Assembly: GCA_905221605.1 (NCBI GenBank)
Contig: CAJNDS010000072.1
Span: 36,001-100,000 of the forward strand
DNA: 64,000 bases
Source: Symbiodinium natans
Lineage: Eukaryota; Sar; Dinophyceae; Suessiales; Symbiodiniaceae
Direction of reading: 5' to 3'
Positions 34,002-42,980 of the stretch are shown piece by piece. Made by a program: the position numbers and the translations under genes. The notes beneath the pieces were generated by a model that made no database searches, was not told the origin of the DNA, and saw only the letters and a list, made by a program, of their open reading frames with translations. The stretch's first letter is position 1. Every line of letters starts with the position of its first letter.

Positions 34002-37000
34002 CCCAACCGCAATGCAAGGAAACAAACCCCAAAGCCCGTGCCTTCTGGGAATCAGAATCCTCGGTAACCTGCCACGAGCATGTGCCCTCTTAAGAGGGTT
34101 TAGGGGGGTTTAGGGTGGAGGTTTCGAGCTGCGGGTTTCGAGAGGACGGACAGGGGACAGGGGCCGAGGCAGGGGTCTCTTCGGGGTGTTAGGGCTTAGG
34201 GGCTGAGGGTTGATTGAGCCTAAACCCTAAACCCTAAGCCCTAAACCCTAAAAGCTAAACCCTAAACCCTAAACCTTGAGGTGCTTTGGGGTTTTGGGGT
34301 TTGGGGCTTTGGGGTTGTTGAGGCAAGTGAGTGCATCTTTCAGAGGGCGTTGGAGGATCCTTTGGGGCTAAGGCTTTTGGGGCGGTTGGGGACCCTAAAC
34401 CCTAAACCCCAAACCATAAACCCTAAACCCTAAACCCTAAACCCTAAACCCTAAACCCTAAACCCTAAACCCTAAACCCTAACCAAACTCTAAACCCTAA
34501 ACCTTCTTGGGGTCTCAGGATCGGGAAGCAGAGCCTGTGAAGGCAGAGCGCCTCACGGGAGAGAGCAATGCGCAGTTCCACCATTTCGGCGCCTCCCTTT
34601 CCCCAAAACCTGAAACAACCCTAAACCCTATAACCCTAAACCCAAACAGGAGGGTTTAGGGTTTAGGGCTTAGGGGTTTAGGGTGTAGGGTTCAGGGTTT
34701 ACCGGAGGACTTGGCCGATCTCTCTGGAATGACCAGTTCTTCAAGCAGTCGTCCTTCTTTGGGGAGAAACCCTTGGAATGTTCCCCTAAACCCTAAACCC
34801 TAAATCCCTCATAGCAATTATCGCACCCCCTATTCCAATCCCTATTCAGGCCTGTGAGTATAAGGGGGAACATCCCAAGGCAACCCTCAATATTTGGGGC
34901 CAACAAAGGGCCACCGCTTGGAGTGCTGACCATATCGCTTCTGAACAGAGTTGGGGTTCAGGGTTTAGGGCTTAGGGTTTAGGGTTTCCGGTTTGGGGTT
35001 TAGGGGGGGCTCCGTTTTAGGCCAGCCCAGCAACCGTACTACAACAAGGGTACCCTTTTACTTCACAAGGGGACCCCAGAACCAAAAAGAAAAAGAGGGC
35101 AAAAAGGGCACCACTGGGCTTCTTTTGAGGCACCGTAGTCCCGGGCCTAAACCCTAAACCCTAAACCCTAAACCCTAAACCCCAAACCCCAAACCCCAAA
35201 CCCTAAACCCTAAACCCTAAACCCCAAACTAGGGCCCTGTAAGTCCCCAGAGCTTCATTCCGCTCTCGCGTGCGACTTCCATGCTGGGGGCACCAAGACA
35301 TTCTCCGGCTTCAAGTCGCGGAAAACAATCTCCTGCAGGAGGGTTTGGGGCTTAGGGTTTAGGGGTTTAGGGTTTAGGGTTTAGGGTTTAGGGTTTAGGG
35401 TCCTGCAGGAGGGGGGTCTGTGTTTCGAGTTTTCGGGTTGAGGGTTCAGGGCTGGAGGCTTGAAGGTCTAGGGTCTAAGGTTTAAGGGCTTAGGGTTGAA
35501 GGCTGTAAGATTGCGGGCTTTTGGAGTTCAGGGTTGAAGGTCTGAAGGGTTTTGGCTTCTAGGAGTTCAGGGTTGGAAGGTTGGTTTTGGGCTGCGGACT
35601 TTGGGTTCTGGGTTTTGGGTCTGGGGTTTTGAAATGGGCTTTGGGTTTTGGATGTTGGGTTTTGGGCGGTGGGCTTTGGGTTTTGGGCTTTGGGGTTTTG
35701 GGTTTTGGTTTTGCGCTGTGGGACCCCTGACAACTGAAGATTCCCGAAGCCCAACTGTACGATCCTGGCCGTGCAGGTACTCCAGTGCCAAGGTTATGCA
35801 AGCTGTGTACCTGAGGGCTTATGGGGCTTGGGGTTTAGTTTAGGGTTTGCGGTTTGGGGTTTAGGGTTTCGGGTTTGGGGTTTAGGGTGTAGGGTTTACT
35901 GTCTAGGGTCAGAAGGCTTGTAGGTCTTGCAAAGGTGTACCTGAGCCAATAGCTTGAGGTGTCCTTGTGTGGGGCTTTAGGAGGTTGGAGGGGAGACCAC
36001 TGGGCTACCAAGACAAAGGGTTCTGAAGTATGAGCCCTAGGGTTATATAGGGGGAATATAAGGGATATATTTATATGTATAATATATATAGAGAGAGAGT
36101 TATTTATATTTATATTTAACTACTTATTTACATTTATTTACTTTTGTTTATGTACATATCGTCAGGTTCCCCAACCAAAGTCTCGAGAATACGGGATCAT
36201 GTAACCGCCCTGAGCACCTCAAGCCTGGAAACCTGAAGCCCTGAACCCCTGAACCGCTGCACCCCTAAGCCCTGAAGGCCCTGAAGGCCCTGAAGGCCCG
36301 GAAGCCCGGAAGCCCGGAAATGGCTACAGGCCCTCAAACCAGCCTAAACCCCAAACCCTAGACCCTAAACCCTAAACCCTAAACCTAAACCCTAAACCCT
36401 AAACCCTAAACCCTCAACCTAAACCTAAACCTAAACCCTAAACCCGGAACCCTGAACCCTGAACCTCTGGGCCCTGGGACCGCGCAGCCGAACTGGGATG
36501 AAGGCCCTCACGGCCGCTCCGGAGAATGCGATCCTCTTTTGGGCTTGGGGTTTAGGCCGTAGAGGGTTTAGGGTTTAGGGTTTAGGGTTTAGGGTTTAGG
36601 GTTTAGGGTTTAGGGTTTAGGGTTTAGGGTTTAGGGTTTAGGGTTTAGGGTTTAGGGTTAGGTTTAGGGTTTAGGGTTTAGGGTTTAGGGTTTAGGGTTT
36701 AGGGTTTAGGGTTTAGGGTTTAGGGTTTAGGGTTTAGGGTTTAGGGTTTAGGGTTTAGGTTTAGGGTTTAGGGTTTAGGGTTCAGCATCTCAAGTTCGAG
36801 CATTTACTAGGCCAGCAGTGTGTGTAGGCAACGGCTAAACACCAGCCCGTGAGGCCCTGAAACCCTAAACACCAGGCCGTGTGGCCTTGAAACCCTAAAC
36901 AAAGTGGTCGGAGGGGCCGAAATGGATCAAATTCTCCAATTGGTGCTGAACAATGGGGGGGTCAAAGGGTCGGAGGGGCCGAAATGGATCAATTGGTGCT

Positions 37001-40000
37001 GAACAATGGGGGGGTCAAAGGGGTCAGAGGGGTCGACATGGATCAAATTCTCCAGTTGGTGTTGAACAATGGGGGGGTCAAAGGGGTCCAAAGGGGTCAG
37101 AGGGGTCGAAATGGATCAAATTCTCCAATTGGTGCTGAACGATGGGGGTGCCAAGGGGGTCGGAGGGGTCGAAATGGATCAAACTCTCCAATTGGTGCTG
37201 AACAATGGGGGGGTCAAAGGGGTCGGAGGGGCCGAAATGGATCAAATTCTCCAATTGGTGCTGAACAACGGGGGGGTGAAAAAAAAAATGGATCAAATTC
37301 TCCAATTGGTGTTTAACATTTAGGGTTATATGGTAGAGAGGTTTAGGGTTTGGGGTTTTGGGGGGGGGGGGTTGGGGGTTTTGGGGTTAGGCTGTAGGAG
37401 GTTTAGGGTTTGGGGTTTCGGGTTTCGGGTTTATAGGTTTTAAAGAGAAAGCCACTACAGATGGTTGCAGGGCCTAACTTGGGGTTGAGGGTTTAGGGTT
37501 TGGGGTTTAGGGTTTGGGGTTTAGGGTTCAGGGTTTAGGGTTTAGGGTTGATTATGGCCTGAGGGTTTGAGAGCTTCGGCACACCCTCGGCCGCGACACT
37601 CAAGCCAGGGCTGACATCTCAAAACAAAGAAGACTGCAGAATCTGTGAACACCCAGCTTAAGAACCCTCTACCTATGGTGAACCCTGAGGTTGTTCCAAG
37701 AAGGGACCCTGTGCGAACCCTCACCCGCCACCCTGAACCCCCGAACCCTACCTTTCCCCGAACCTAAACCCTAAACCCTAAACCCTGAACCCTGAACCCC
37801 GAACCCCGAACCCCGAACCCCGAACCCTACCTTCCCTCGACCCTAAACCCTAACTTCTGCGGCGCGTGGCGTTGAGGTTCTCGGCGCAGAGCTCCATGAC
37901 CTTTTTGAAGCTTAGGAGCTGGGCTTTCGGGGGTTTAGGGGTGTTTGGTTTAGGGTTTAGGGCTTAGGGTGGTTGAAGAACCCATTTGTGAGAGACCCGC
38001 CATCTTTTGTACGTCAGACGTTCGCGTAGGTTCAGGGTTGCTGGTTCAATCAAAAAGGGGCGTCCAGCAAGTACCTCCAACATAGACCTCACCCGGCGAT
38101 TCTAGCATTTCCTTGACCACTGTCTTGCGGCACCTCCATCAGGACTGCACACGGAGACTGCTACTAAAACCTCAACACATCTCAACCTGATCTGCTGACG
38201 ACCCCCCTCACGCATGCTCTCCGGGCTTCTAGGCATGTAGGAACTGCGCAGCCGCAAGATCTTCAGGGTTTAGGGTTTAGGGCTTAGGGACTGGAAACGT
38301 GGCTTCGCTTGGCTACTCTTTTGCCTGGATCGCTATGTTGGCTTCTACCAGCTTTCAGTGTTGGGTTGCGCTGCTCAACCGCTACGGGGTGGACGGCCGG
38401 CAGACACCGGAAGGGCCAAGAGTGAACATTTCATCCCAAGCCCCTCTAAGCGCTGTGACCCTATGACCGCTTAGCAACCCTGAACCCAAGATCCCGAGCG
38501 CCTCGAATCCTGAACCCTGAAACCTCAACCCTTGCAAGCCCAAAAGGCCTGAACCTCGTTGCTTAAACCACCAGAGGTTTAGGGTTTCGGGTTTAGGGTT
38601 TAGGTTTTAGGGTTTAGGTTTGAGCCGTGTGGCGATGCAGTAGTGGCCGCTGGTCTGGAAGATGTGAACCTGGGATATTGGGTTCAGGGTTTAGGGTTTG
38701 GGGTTTAGGGTTGAGGGTTTAGGCTTTAGGGTTTGGGGTCTAGGGCTTTGGGTTTAGGGCCATTAGGGTACACCCACGAGAGCAAGAACTTGGGGGGGGG
38801 AGATTGGAAGAGCTTCTCCAAGATTGGAGTTTACGGTTCAAGGGACATCTCCCAAACCACCAAACGCCAGCCAGGACCCTAAACCCTAAACCCTAAACCC
38901 GAAACCCTAAACCCTAAACCCTAAACCCTAAGCCCTAAACCCTGAACGCAAAGCGGCGAGGCCAACGATGAAAGCGTGGTCCGAGGCGTGGAGCGCCTCA
39001 GAGACGGGTGCGCGCGCCACCCCTTCTCCACGGTATCCCACTCCCCCAACGCTAAAACCAGACCCTGGACCCGAAACAGCAGGGGTACTAAACTTGGAGT
39101 CCGAAACCCTAACCCACCATGCACAAAGGAGTTCTGGTGAAATCCAAAAACCTAAACCCACCAGATGGGGGGGGGGGGGGGGGGGGGGTGGCTGCACATC
39201 AACCCCAAGCCCTAAACCCTAAACCCGAAAACCTAAAACCCTAACCCTGAACCCTAGCCCCCCCCCCCCCCCCCAAAAAAAAAAAAAAGAAAACACTTCG
39301 AGCATCGCCACCCGGACCCCTTTCCTGAAAACCGCAAACCTACGATAACCTGCGTCCCTTTCGGAAGCTGGGGTTTGTTACCCTAAACTCTAAACCTAAA
39401 CCAAACAACCCCACTTGTCCGGTGGGGAGAAAAAGCATGGACCACCAGCCAAAACCCTAAACCCTGAACCTTAAAACCCCTAAACCCGAAAGCCCTACAC
39501 CCTAAACCCTAAACCCTAAACCCTAAACCCTAAAGCCCTAAACCCTAGACCCTAAACCCTAAACCCTTACCACCCCAGGGCGGAGTGGGAGCCTGCGCCT
39601 CCCTCACCGCACACTTCGTGGCCCGGTCCTGCTGGTGAGGGATTTGGACTAGGGTGTAGGGTTTAGGGTTTAGGGTTTAGGGTGTAGGGTTTAGGGTTTA
39701 GGGTTTAGGGTTCAGGGTTCAGGGTTCAGGGTTTCGGGTTTAGGGTTTAGGGTTTAGGGTTTAGGGTTTAGGGTTTAGGGTTTAGGGTTTAGGGTTTAGG
39801 GTTTAGGGTTTAGGGTTTAGGGTTTAGGTGTGTCAGGGGGGCGCGCGCTCGGGTGTGAAACACCCCGGGCCGCGCGCTCGCGTTGCCCGTCAACCCACCC
39901 TGGCCACCCAAACTATACTCTATTAGGGTTTAGGGTTTATTGAATTTATATTCTTGTGCACAGATGCTTGCTTCTATGTTTTTTGACATTGCGGTGTTGG

Positions 40001-40729
40001 GGTTTAAGCTGGAGTTGGGGGTAGCCTCGACCTGTTTCGGGCCTTCGGCGTGTCAGGGCCCGCAGAGGCCCTTCTGTACTCGAAGCAAAACAGGCCAGAA
40101 ACCCAGAAATTGAGCAACCGGCCTGCCTGGACCCCCTCGCCGAGCCCCTGGTCCAGGAATCCAGCCACCAAGGCCAGGGGGCCCCGGCAGGGGGGGGAGG
40201 CAAACCCTGAACCCAAAACCCTGAACGGGTAAAGGCAAAGGGTTACGATTTGGGGTTATACTTTAGCTACGCTAAAGGTGGTCTGGGTACGGCCATCCCT
40301 TAGCCGAGTACTGACGTTGTCGTAAAAAAGGCCGATGTCCGTTGGCCTGTCCAGGACAGACGGTGAGGCTTAACCCTCTTCTCTTTTCGTTTGGGCGCTC
40401 GGGCTGTAAGGCCCTCGGCTGAGCGTTTGGGGTCTGTCGCTCGACGGAAGCGACCCCTCACTTATAGTTTAGGGTTTAGGGTGGGTCTCGGAGCACCCCC
40501 CCCCCCTCCCCACAGGCCAAGACCCAAGCCCAAGCAAAAGACCCCCACCTAACCAGCCCGAAACCTCCGCTAGAATCCTCTTTTGAACCCCCCCAAAACG
40601 CCCCCCCGAAATCCTAAACCCTCCAAACCCCTGAACCCTAAACCCTAAACCCTAAACCCTGCTAACGGGTTCACTTGCAGGGACACTTTTTCGGGTTTTA
40701 GCGCGGGGGGGAAGGGGGGGGGGGAAGGG

Positions 40730-40787
<58 letters not shown>

Positions 40788-42594
40788 AATGGCATCGTTT
40801 TCTAGCGAGCTCTGTTGCGCTGCCGCGAGAGGTACAGGTCCTTGTACATATCTTTGATATGTTTCGGAAGCTGACCATACATACTATGGTCGAAAGGCTT
40901 CCGACCCCAGCATTGTCGTGCTCCAGTGGCACGGCGCGCGAACCAGCCGTTGCAGACCGGGGAAACCTCGCTCAAACTCCAAAGGACCTGTAATGAATCA
41001 AGCTGAGTATCTCAATCTGTGGCCAGGCCAGTGCATCAAGGTCCACATCGTCATTGAACATGTCACGACTCCGAGCCTGCACTGTTTCTGCAGATGCGGC
41101 TCTCGATCGAGGTCGTGTAATCCAGCAGCCACCGTGACAAACGCCCCAGCAGAGAATGTGCAAAGCAGCTGCCACAAAATCAGGCATCGGACCTACAATG
41201 TTCTTGCCACCTTCTGTATGTCAACCACGCGCTGGAAAGCCCAGGTATAGTGCTTGGAAACATAAGTATCCACGATCAGGCAAGATAATGAGCCTCTGTA
41301 CCAACTGCAGCACTTCGTCTCCACCACTGAACACGGACAGCACAAAGTGGAATGACTCCAGCTCGTACAGCGGAACTTGCCAGAAAGCCGCTAAGGCAGG
41401 GAATGTCCCATTGCAGCCAGCCAGTCGCAGAAGCACGACGTGTGTCAAGGTGTGCAAAATGCACAGGAGAAAATCCATGTCCACCAGAGTCATGACCACA
41501 AGTCCTTTACATCAAGGCACTGGACTTCAGTATTTCGAGGGTTCTGTTGGCTTTAGGCTTCAGGGTTTAGGGTTTAGGGTCTGGGATACAGCATCAAGGC
41601 TCAAGACTCCGGCTTGAAACCTTGCGTGCTCCGACACCTGATCCACAAAAACCCTGTAAATACCGACACCAGCCATCCCTGCAGGTGAAACCGCTGGGTA
41701 AACCCTAAACCCTAAACCCTAAACCCTAAACCCTAAACCCTAAACCCTAAACCCTAAACCCTAAACCCTAAACCCTAAACCCTAAACCCAACCCCCGAAC
41801 CCTAAACCCTCCAGCTCACGCTCCGGGGGGCCTTCGCTTGCAGCTTCATGGCGTAGAACTTCTGCGTGTGCTTGTCCACCACCTTGATGACCGAGCCAAA
41901 GCCTGCGGGTTTAGGGTTTAGGGTTTAGGGTTTAGGGTGTAGGGTGTAGGGTGTAGGGTGCAGGGTGTAGGGTGTAGGGTGTAGGGTTTAGGGAGTCGGG
42001 TTTGGGCTTTCAGGGAGCCGAAGCCTGCGCAGACTGGGCTTCGGGCTTGTTGCGGGCTTTAGGGTTTAGGGCTTCAGGGGTCTTAGGGTTTTAGGGTTTC
42101 AGGGGTTTGAGAGACTTTGGGCTTCATGCAGGGTTTTAGGGCTTCAGGGTTTGGTTGTAGGGCTTTAGGGTTTTTGGGGTTGTAGGGTTTTTGGGTTGTA
42201 GGGTTTTAGGGTTGAGGGGGTTTCGGTCTGCCTGGTTCGGGCCCTGATCCCCGCTGTTCCGAGGTTGGGTTTACACCCTAAACCCTAAACCCGAGACCCT
42301 AAACCCTAAACCCAACAGCCCCCCCCCCCTTTTTGCAGCCCCAAGAAAAGCCTGCTTCTCTCTCTTGCAGATTGCCGATAAACCCTACACTGCTTAGCCA
42401 TGATAATAACCTGCAGAAACATCTGCTTTGGGTTCTGAAGGTGTTTCCATTCCGTACCCAAAAAAAACCTATGTCACCCCAAATTATCAAGATACTGAAA
42501 GCCAAAAATAACTAAAACCCTAAGAAGCAGGGGGGTCGGTTTGGGGTTTACCGTGGTTCACAGCCGAGGCGCCCCCAGCACCCAGGGCGCGTAC
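31106..42594 (-). CDS. Protein kinase gene, AGC-like Ser/Thr type, at least 14 exons (gene-level entry)
   Basis: Exons listed separately join in phase from 42594 to 31106. In order they give the glycine loop (GAGGFGSV), ATP-binding lysine (FYAMK), a likely helix-C Glu (SEAL), HAFIVGL, FQTSGHYC, hinge VMELC, ALEYLHG, catalytic loop FRDLKPENVL, KLADFG and GTPAFMAAE. All key catalytic residues are present; Phe replaces His/Tyr before RD, and the APE motif reads AAE. From Asn of DLKPEN to DFG there are 12 residues, the usual spacing. AGC kinases (PKA/PKG) are the closest match from memory, by ALEYLH and the FQT/HxFIV pattern. Introns range from about 70 bases to 2.65 kb and contain the telomere-like blocks. 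The N- and C-terminal ends of the gene are not found; the exons at 43.4-46.6 kb may be its upstream part. Confidence 0.9.
31355..31422 (-). CDS. Kinase exon, C-lobe
   Basis: Minus strand: acceptor GGGTTTGCAG, 68 bases, near-consensus donor GTAAGTTC. Frame AESFPLVEVLGLPVPEGYIS. These strong splice signals fix the strand although the + strand is also open. Confidence 0.75.
31487..31507 (-). CDS. Kinase microexon, 21 bases, subdomain IX (tentative)
   Basis: Minus strand: acceptor CTGTAG followed by G, 21 bases, donor GTGTTTTT. It completes the Trp codon left open by the previous exon and adds GCFGEL, comparable to the W-x-x-G of subdomain IX. Phase agrees on both sides; because of its size it is uncertain. 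Confidence 0.5.
31577..31652 (-). CDS. Kinase exon, subdomain VIII (GTPAFMAAE)
   Basis: Minus strand: acceptor CACCTCGAAG followed by G, 76 bases, donor GTTAGGGG. The first two bases complete the Gly of GTPAFMAAE with the last base of the previous exon. Reads TPAFMAAESFLRCATPVDLS and ends in AAEV plus two bases. The motif matches the activation-segment end of Ser/Thr kinases, with Ala for Pro in APE. Confidence 0.92.
32552..32633 (-). CDS. Kinase exon, subdomain VII (DFG)
   Basis: Minus strand: acceptor CCAAACCCAG followed by G, 82 bases, donor GTTTAGGG. Frame EGVAKLADFGLAGSMHHSEE then AAGCADL plus one base. The DFG Asp is present and the activation segment continues in phase into the exon at 31577-31652 across an 899-base intron with telomere-like ends. 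Confidence 0.95.
33338..34001. repeat. Large inverted-repeat element in a kinase intron
   Basis: GATTCAATCGACCTGAAGCC on the left and GGCTTCAGGTCGATTCAACC on the right are inverted ends flanked by G and C runs (C run of about 30 at 33972). The arms contain imperfect repeats of GACGCCGCATTG on one side and GCAACGCGTCTTCGCC on the other, which continue the pairing. ORFs here are on both strands and not convincing. It lies wholly within the intron between the DFG and catalytic-loop exons. Confidence 0.75.
34773..34878. mobile_element. MITE-like element, GGGATGTTCCCCCTTA family, with three telomere-like units in one arm
   Basis: The right end GTATAAGGGGGAACATCCCAA is typical. The left end TTGGAATGTTCCCCTAAA changes into CCCTAAACCCTAAATCCC where other copies have CCTTATACTAAC. 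This places telomere-like units inside the terminal repeat of a mobile element. Confidence 0.75.
35285..35332 (-). CDS. Kinase exon, catalytic loop (FRDLKPEN)
   Basis: Minus strand: acceptor CCTCCTGCAG followed by G, 16 codons in phase 0, GC donor GCATGG. Reads EIVFRDLKPENVLVPP. I chose the GC donor over the upstream GTGCCC because it restores the normal spacing to DFG. The coding frame beyond the donor soon meets a stop, which supports splicing here. Confidence 0.93.
35765..35810 (-). CDS. Kinase exon, subdomain VIA (ALEYLH)
   Basis: Minus strand: acceptor GCCCTCAG followed by G, 46 bases, GA donor GATCGT. Reads YTACITLALEYLHGQ. The GA donor gives phase 0 and normal spacing to RDLKPEN; a GT donor four bases further would break the frame. 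Confidence 0.85.
36465..36543 (-). CDS. Kinase exon between hinge and ALEYLH
   Basis: Minus strand: acceptor ACCCCAAG, 79 bases, donor GTTCAGGG. Frame RIAFSGAAVRAFIPVRLRG fits the F-S-x-x-x-V-R-x-F segment before YTACI. Both borders have alternatives: a later acceptor AAAAGAG and earlier GC donors; the chosen pair keeps phase but leaves an extra dozen residues relative to typical AGC kinases. Confidence 0.6.
36564..36782. repeat. Longest telomere-like block, about 31 TTTAGGG units
   Basis: The block is almost perfect, with two units shortened to TTTAGG (near 36660 and 36756). On the coding (minus) strand it is C-rich and lies just upstream of the acceptor of the exon at 36465-36543. Confidence 0.97.
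36905..37316. repeat. Minisatellite, seven units of about 50-66 bases
   Basis: Units share AAATGGATCAAATTCTCC and AATTGGTGCTGAACAATGGG followed by G-rich GTCAAAGGGGTCGG. The second unit has a deletion and the last two vary. The + strand translates to repeated MDQILQLVLNNGG peptides, but the array lies in a kinase intron on the other strand and is unlikely to be coding. Confidence 0.88.
37855..37900 (-). CDS. Kinase exon, hinge (VMELC)
   Basis: Minus strand: acceptor CTTCAAAAAG followed by G, 46 bases, donor GTTAGGG at the edge of a repeat block. Reads VMELCAENLNATRRR. Position and sequence match the V-M-E hinge between N- and C-lobes. Confidence 0.85.
37910..38620. other. Kinase intron between hinge and FQT exons
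   Basis: Two short telomere-like blocks, 38000-38260 and 38290-38560 unique. No frame fits the kinase and none is otherwise convincing. Confidence 0.6.
38634..38669 (-). CDS. Kinase exon, 36 bases, beta-4/5 (FQTSGHYC)
   Basis: Minus strand: acceptor CAATATCCCAG followed by G, 12 codons in phase 0, GC donor GCCACACG. Reads VHIFQTSGHYCI. The GC donor was chosen because HAFIVGL-VHIFQTSGHYCI-VMELC then has the same spacing as HPFIVxLxYAFQTxxxLYLVMEY in AGC kinases. Confidence 0.85.
38958..39022 (-). CDS. Kinase exon, helix C to beta-4 (HAFIV)
   Basis: Minus strand: acceptor CGTGGAGAAG followed by G, 65 bases, GC donor GCCGCTTTG. Reads ARAPVSEALHASDHAFIVGL. The Glu of SEAL is the likely helix-C glutamate. 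A GT donor ten bases further is possible but loses the in-phase join to FQT. Confidence 0.87.
39571..39628 (-). CDS. Kinase exon between the ATP-binding Lys and helix C
   Basis: Minus strand: acceptor CTCACCAGCAG followed by G, 58 bases, donor GTAAGGG. Reads DRATKCAVREAQAPTPPWG. Phase 0 from the exon at 41808-41902 and one base left for the next, which agrees on both sides. Confidence 0.82.
40240..40470. other. Island with several strong hairpins in a kinase intron
   Basis: CTTTAGC-TAC-GCTAAAG (40261-40277), CTGTCC-A-GGACAG (40347-40359) and GTCGCT...AGCGAC (40436-40454) with flanking GGGG/CCCC are inverted repeats within 200 bases. It lacks telomere-like repeat and coding potential. It might be a structured RNA gene, but I recognise no class. 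Confidence 0.35.
40733..40786. repeat. G54 homopolymer
   Basis: An uninterrupted run of 54 G, preceded by further G-rich sequence from 40700. Length may be affected by sequencing or assembly. Confidence 0.85.
40972..41499 (-). CDS. Repeat-free block with two minus-strand frames; doubtful gene inside a kinase intron
   Basis: Minus frames 41221-41499 (hydrophobic, DMDFLLCILHTLTHVVLLRL and LVQRLIILPDRGYLCFQALY) and 40972-41187 (DMFNDDVDLDALAWPQIEIL, ending in a stop) are protein-like but in different frames, so an intron, frameshift or decay separates them. The + strand frames are Ser/Thr/Cys-rich and look like antisense. It lies between two kinase exons, so it is either a nested gene, an insertion, or intron. 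Confidence 0.35.
41699..41790. repeat. CCCTAAA block that supplies a kinase splice donor
   Basis: About 13 near-perfect units followed by a short variant stretch. The exon at 41808-41902 ends on the coding strand directly at the GTTTAGGG next to this block. Confidence 0.95.
41808..41902 (-). CDS. Kinase exon, glycine loop to ATP-binding Lys (FGSV...YAMK)
   Basis: Minus strand: acceptor TAAACCCGCAG followed by G, 95 bases, donor GTTTAGGG. Reads FGSVIKVVDKHTQKFYAMKL then QAKAPRSVSWR. Gly of FG is completed by the last base of the 22-base exon at 42573-42594. FGxV and YAMK are definitive N-lobe kinase motifs. Confidence 0.95.
42573..42594 (-). CDS. Kinase microexon, 22 bases (start of the glycine loop)
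   Basis: Minus strand: acceptor TTGGGACCCAG followed by G, 22 bases, GC donor GCGCCTCGG. Encodes VRALGAG plus one base, which with the next exon gives the canonical LGAGGFGSV. The match in motif and phase is too good for chance, though the donor is non-canonical. Confidence 0.8.
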
Positions 42595-42861
42595 CTGGGT
42601 CCCAAAGAGGAGAGTTCAGCCGTGGGGCGGTTGGGGTTTCGGGATCAGAAGTCTGGTCTACGACCTAGGTGTGCGCACTATCCCTAAACCCTAAACCCTA
42701 AACCCTAATGGGTTTAGGGCTCGGGGTTCTACCTTTCTGAACATCTTCATAATATGATGTCCCGCAAGGCAACAGGACGCTTGTTTAGCTACCACATCAG
42801 GCCTCAACACTCTTCCTAAAGCTGCAGAGCCTCCCGAAGCCCCAAACTCTAACCCCAAACC

Positions 42862-42980
42862 GTAAACCCTAAACCCCTAAACCCCTAAACCCCTAAACCC
42901 CTAAACCCCTAAACCCCTAAACCCCTAAACCCCTAAACCCCTAAACCCCTAAACCCCCAAACCCCTAAACCCCTAAACCC
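42862..42980. repeat. Homogeneous CCCCTAAA octamer array
   Basis: About fourteen uniform octamers, one with CCCCCAAA. Another case of a variant unit amplified in place. Confidence 0.9.

Noticed and set aside
40240-40470. 5S rRNA or tRNA gene
   Set aside because: GTACGGCCAT resembles a 5S start, but the internal control boxes and the 120-base fold are missing; no tRNA B-box.
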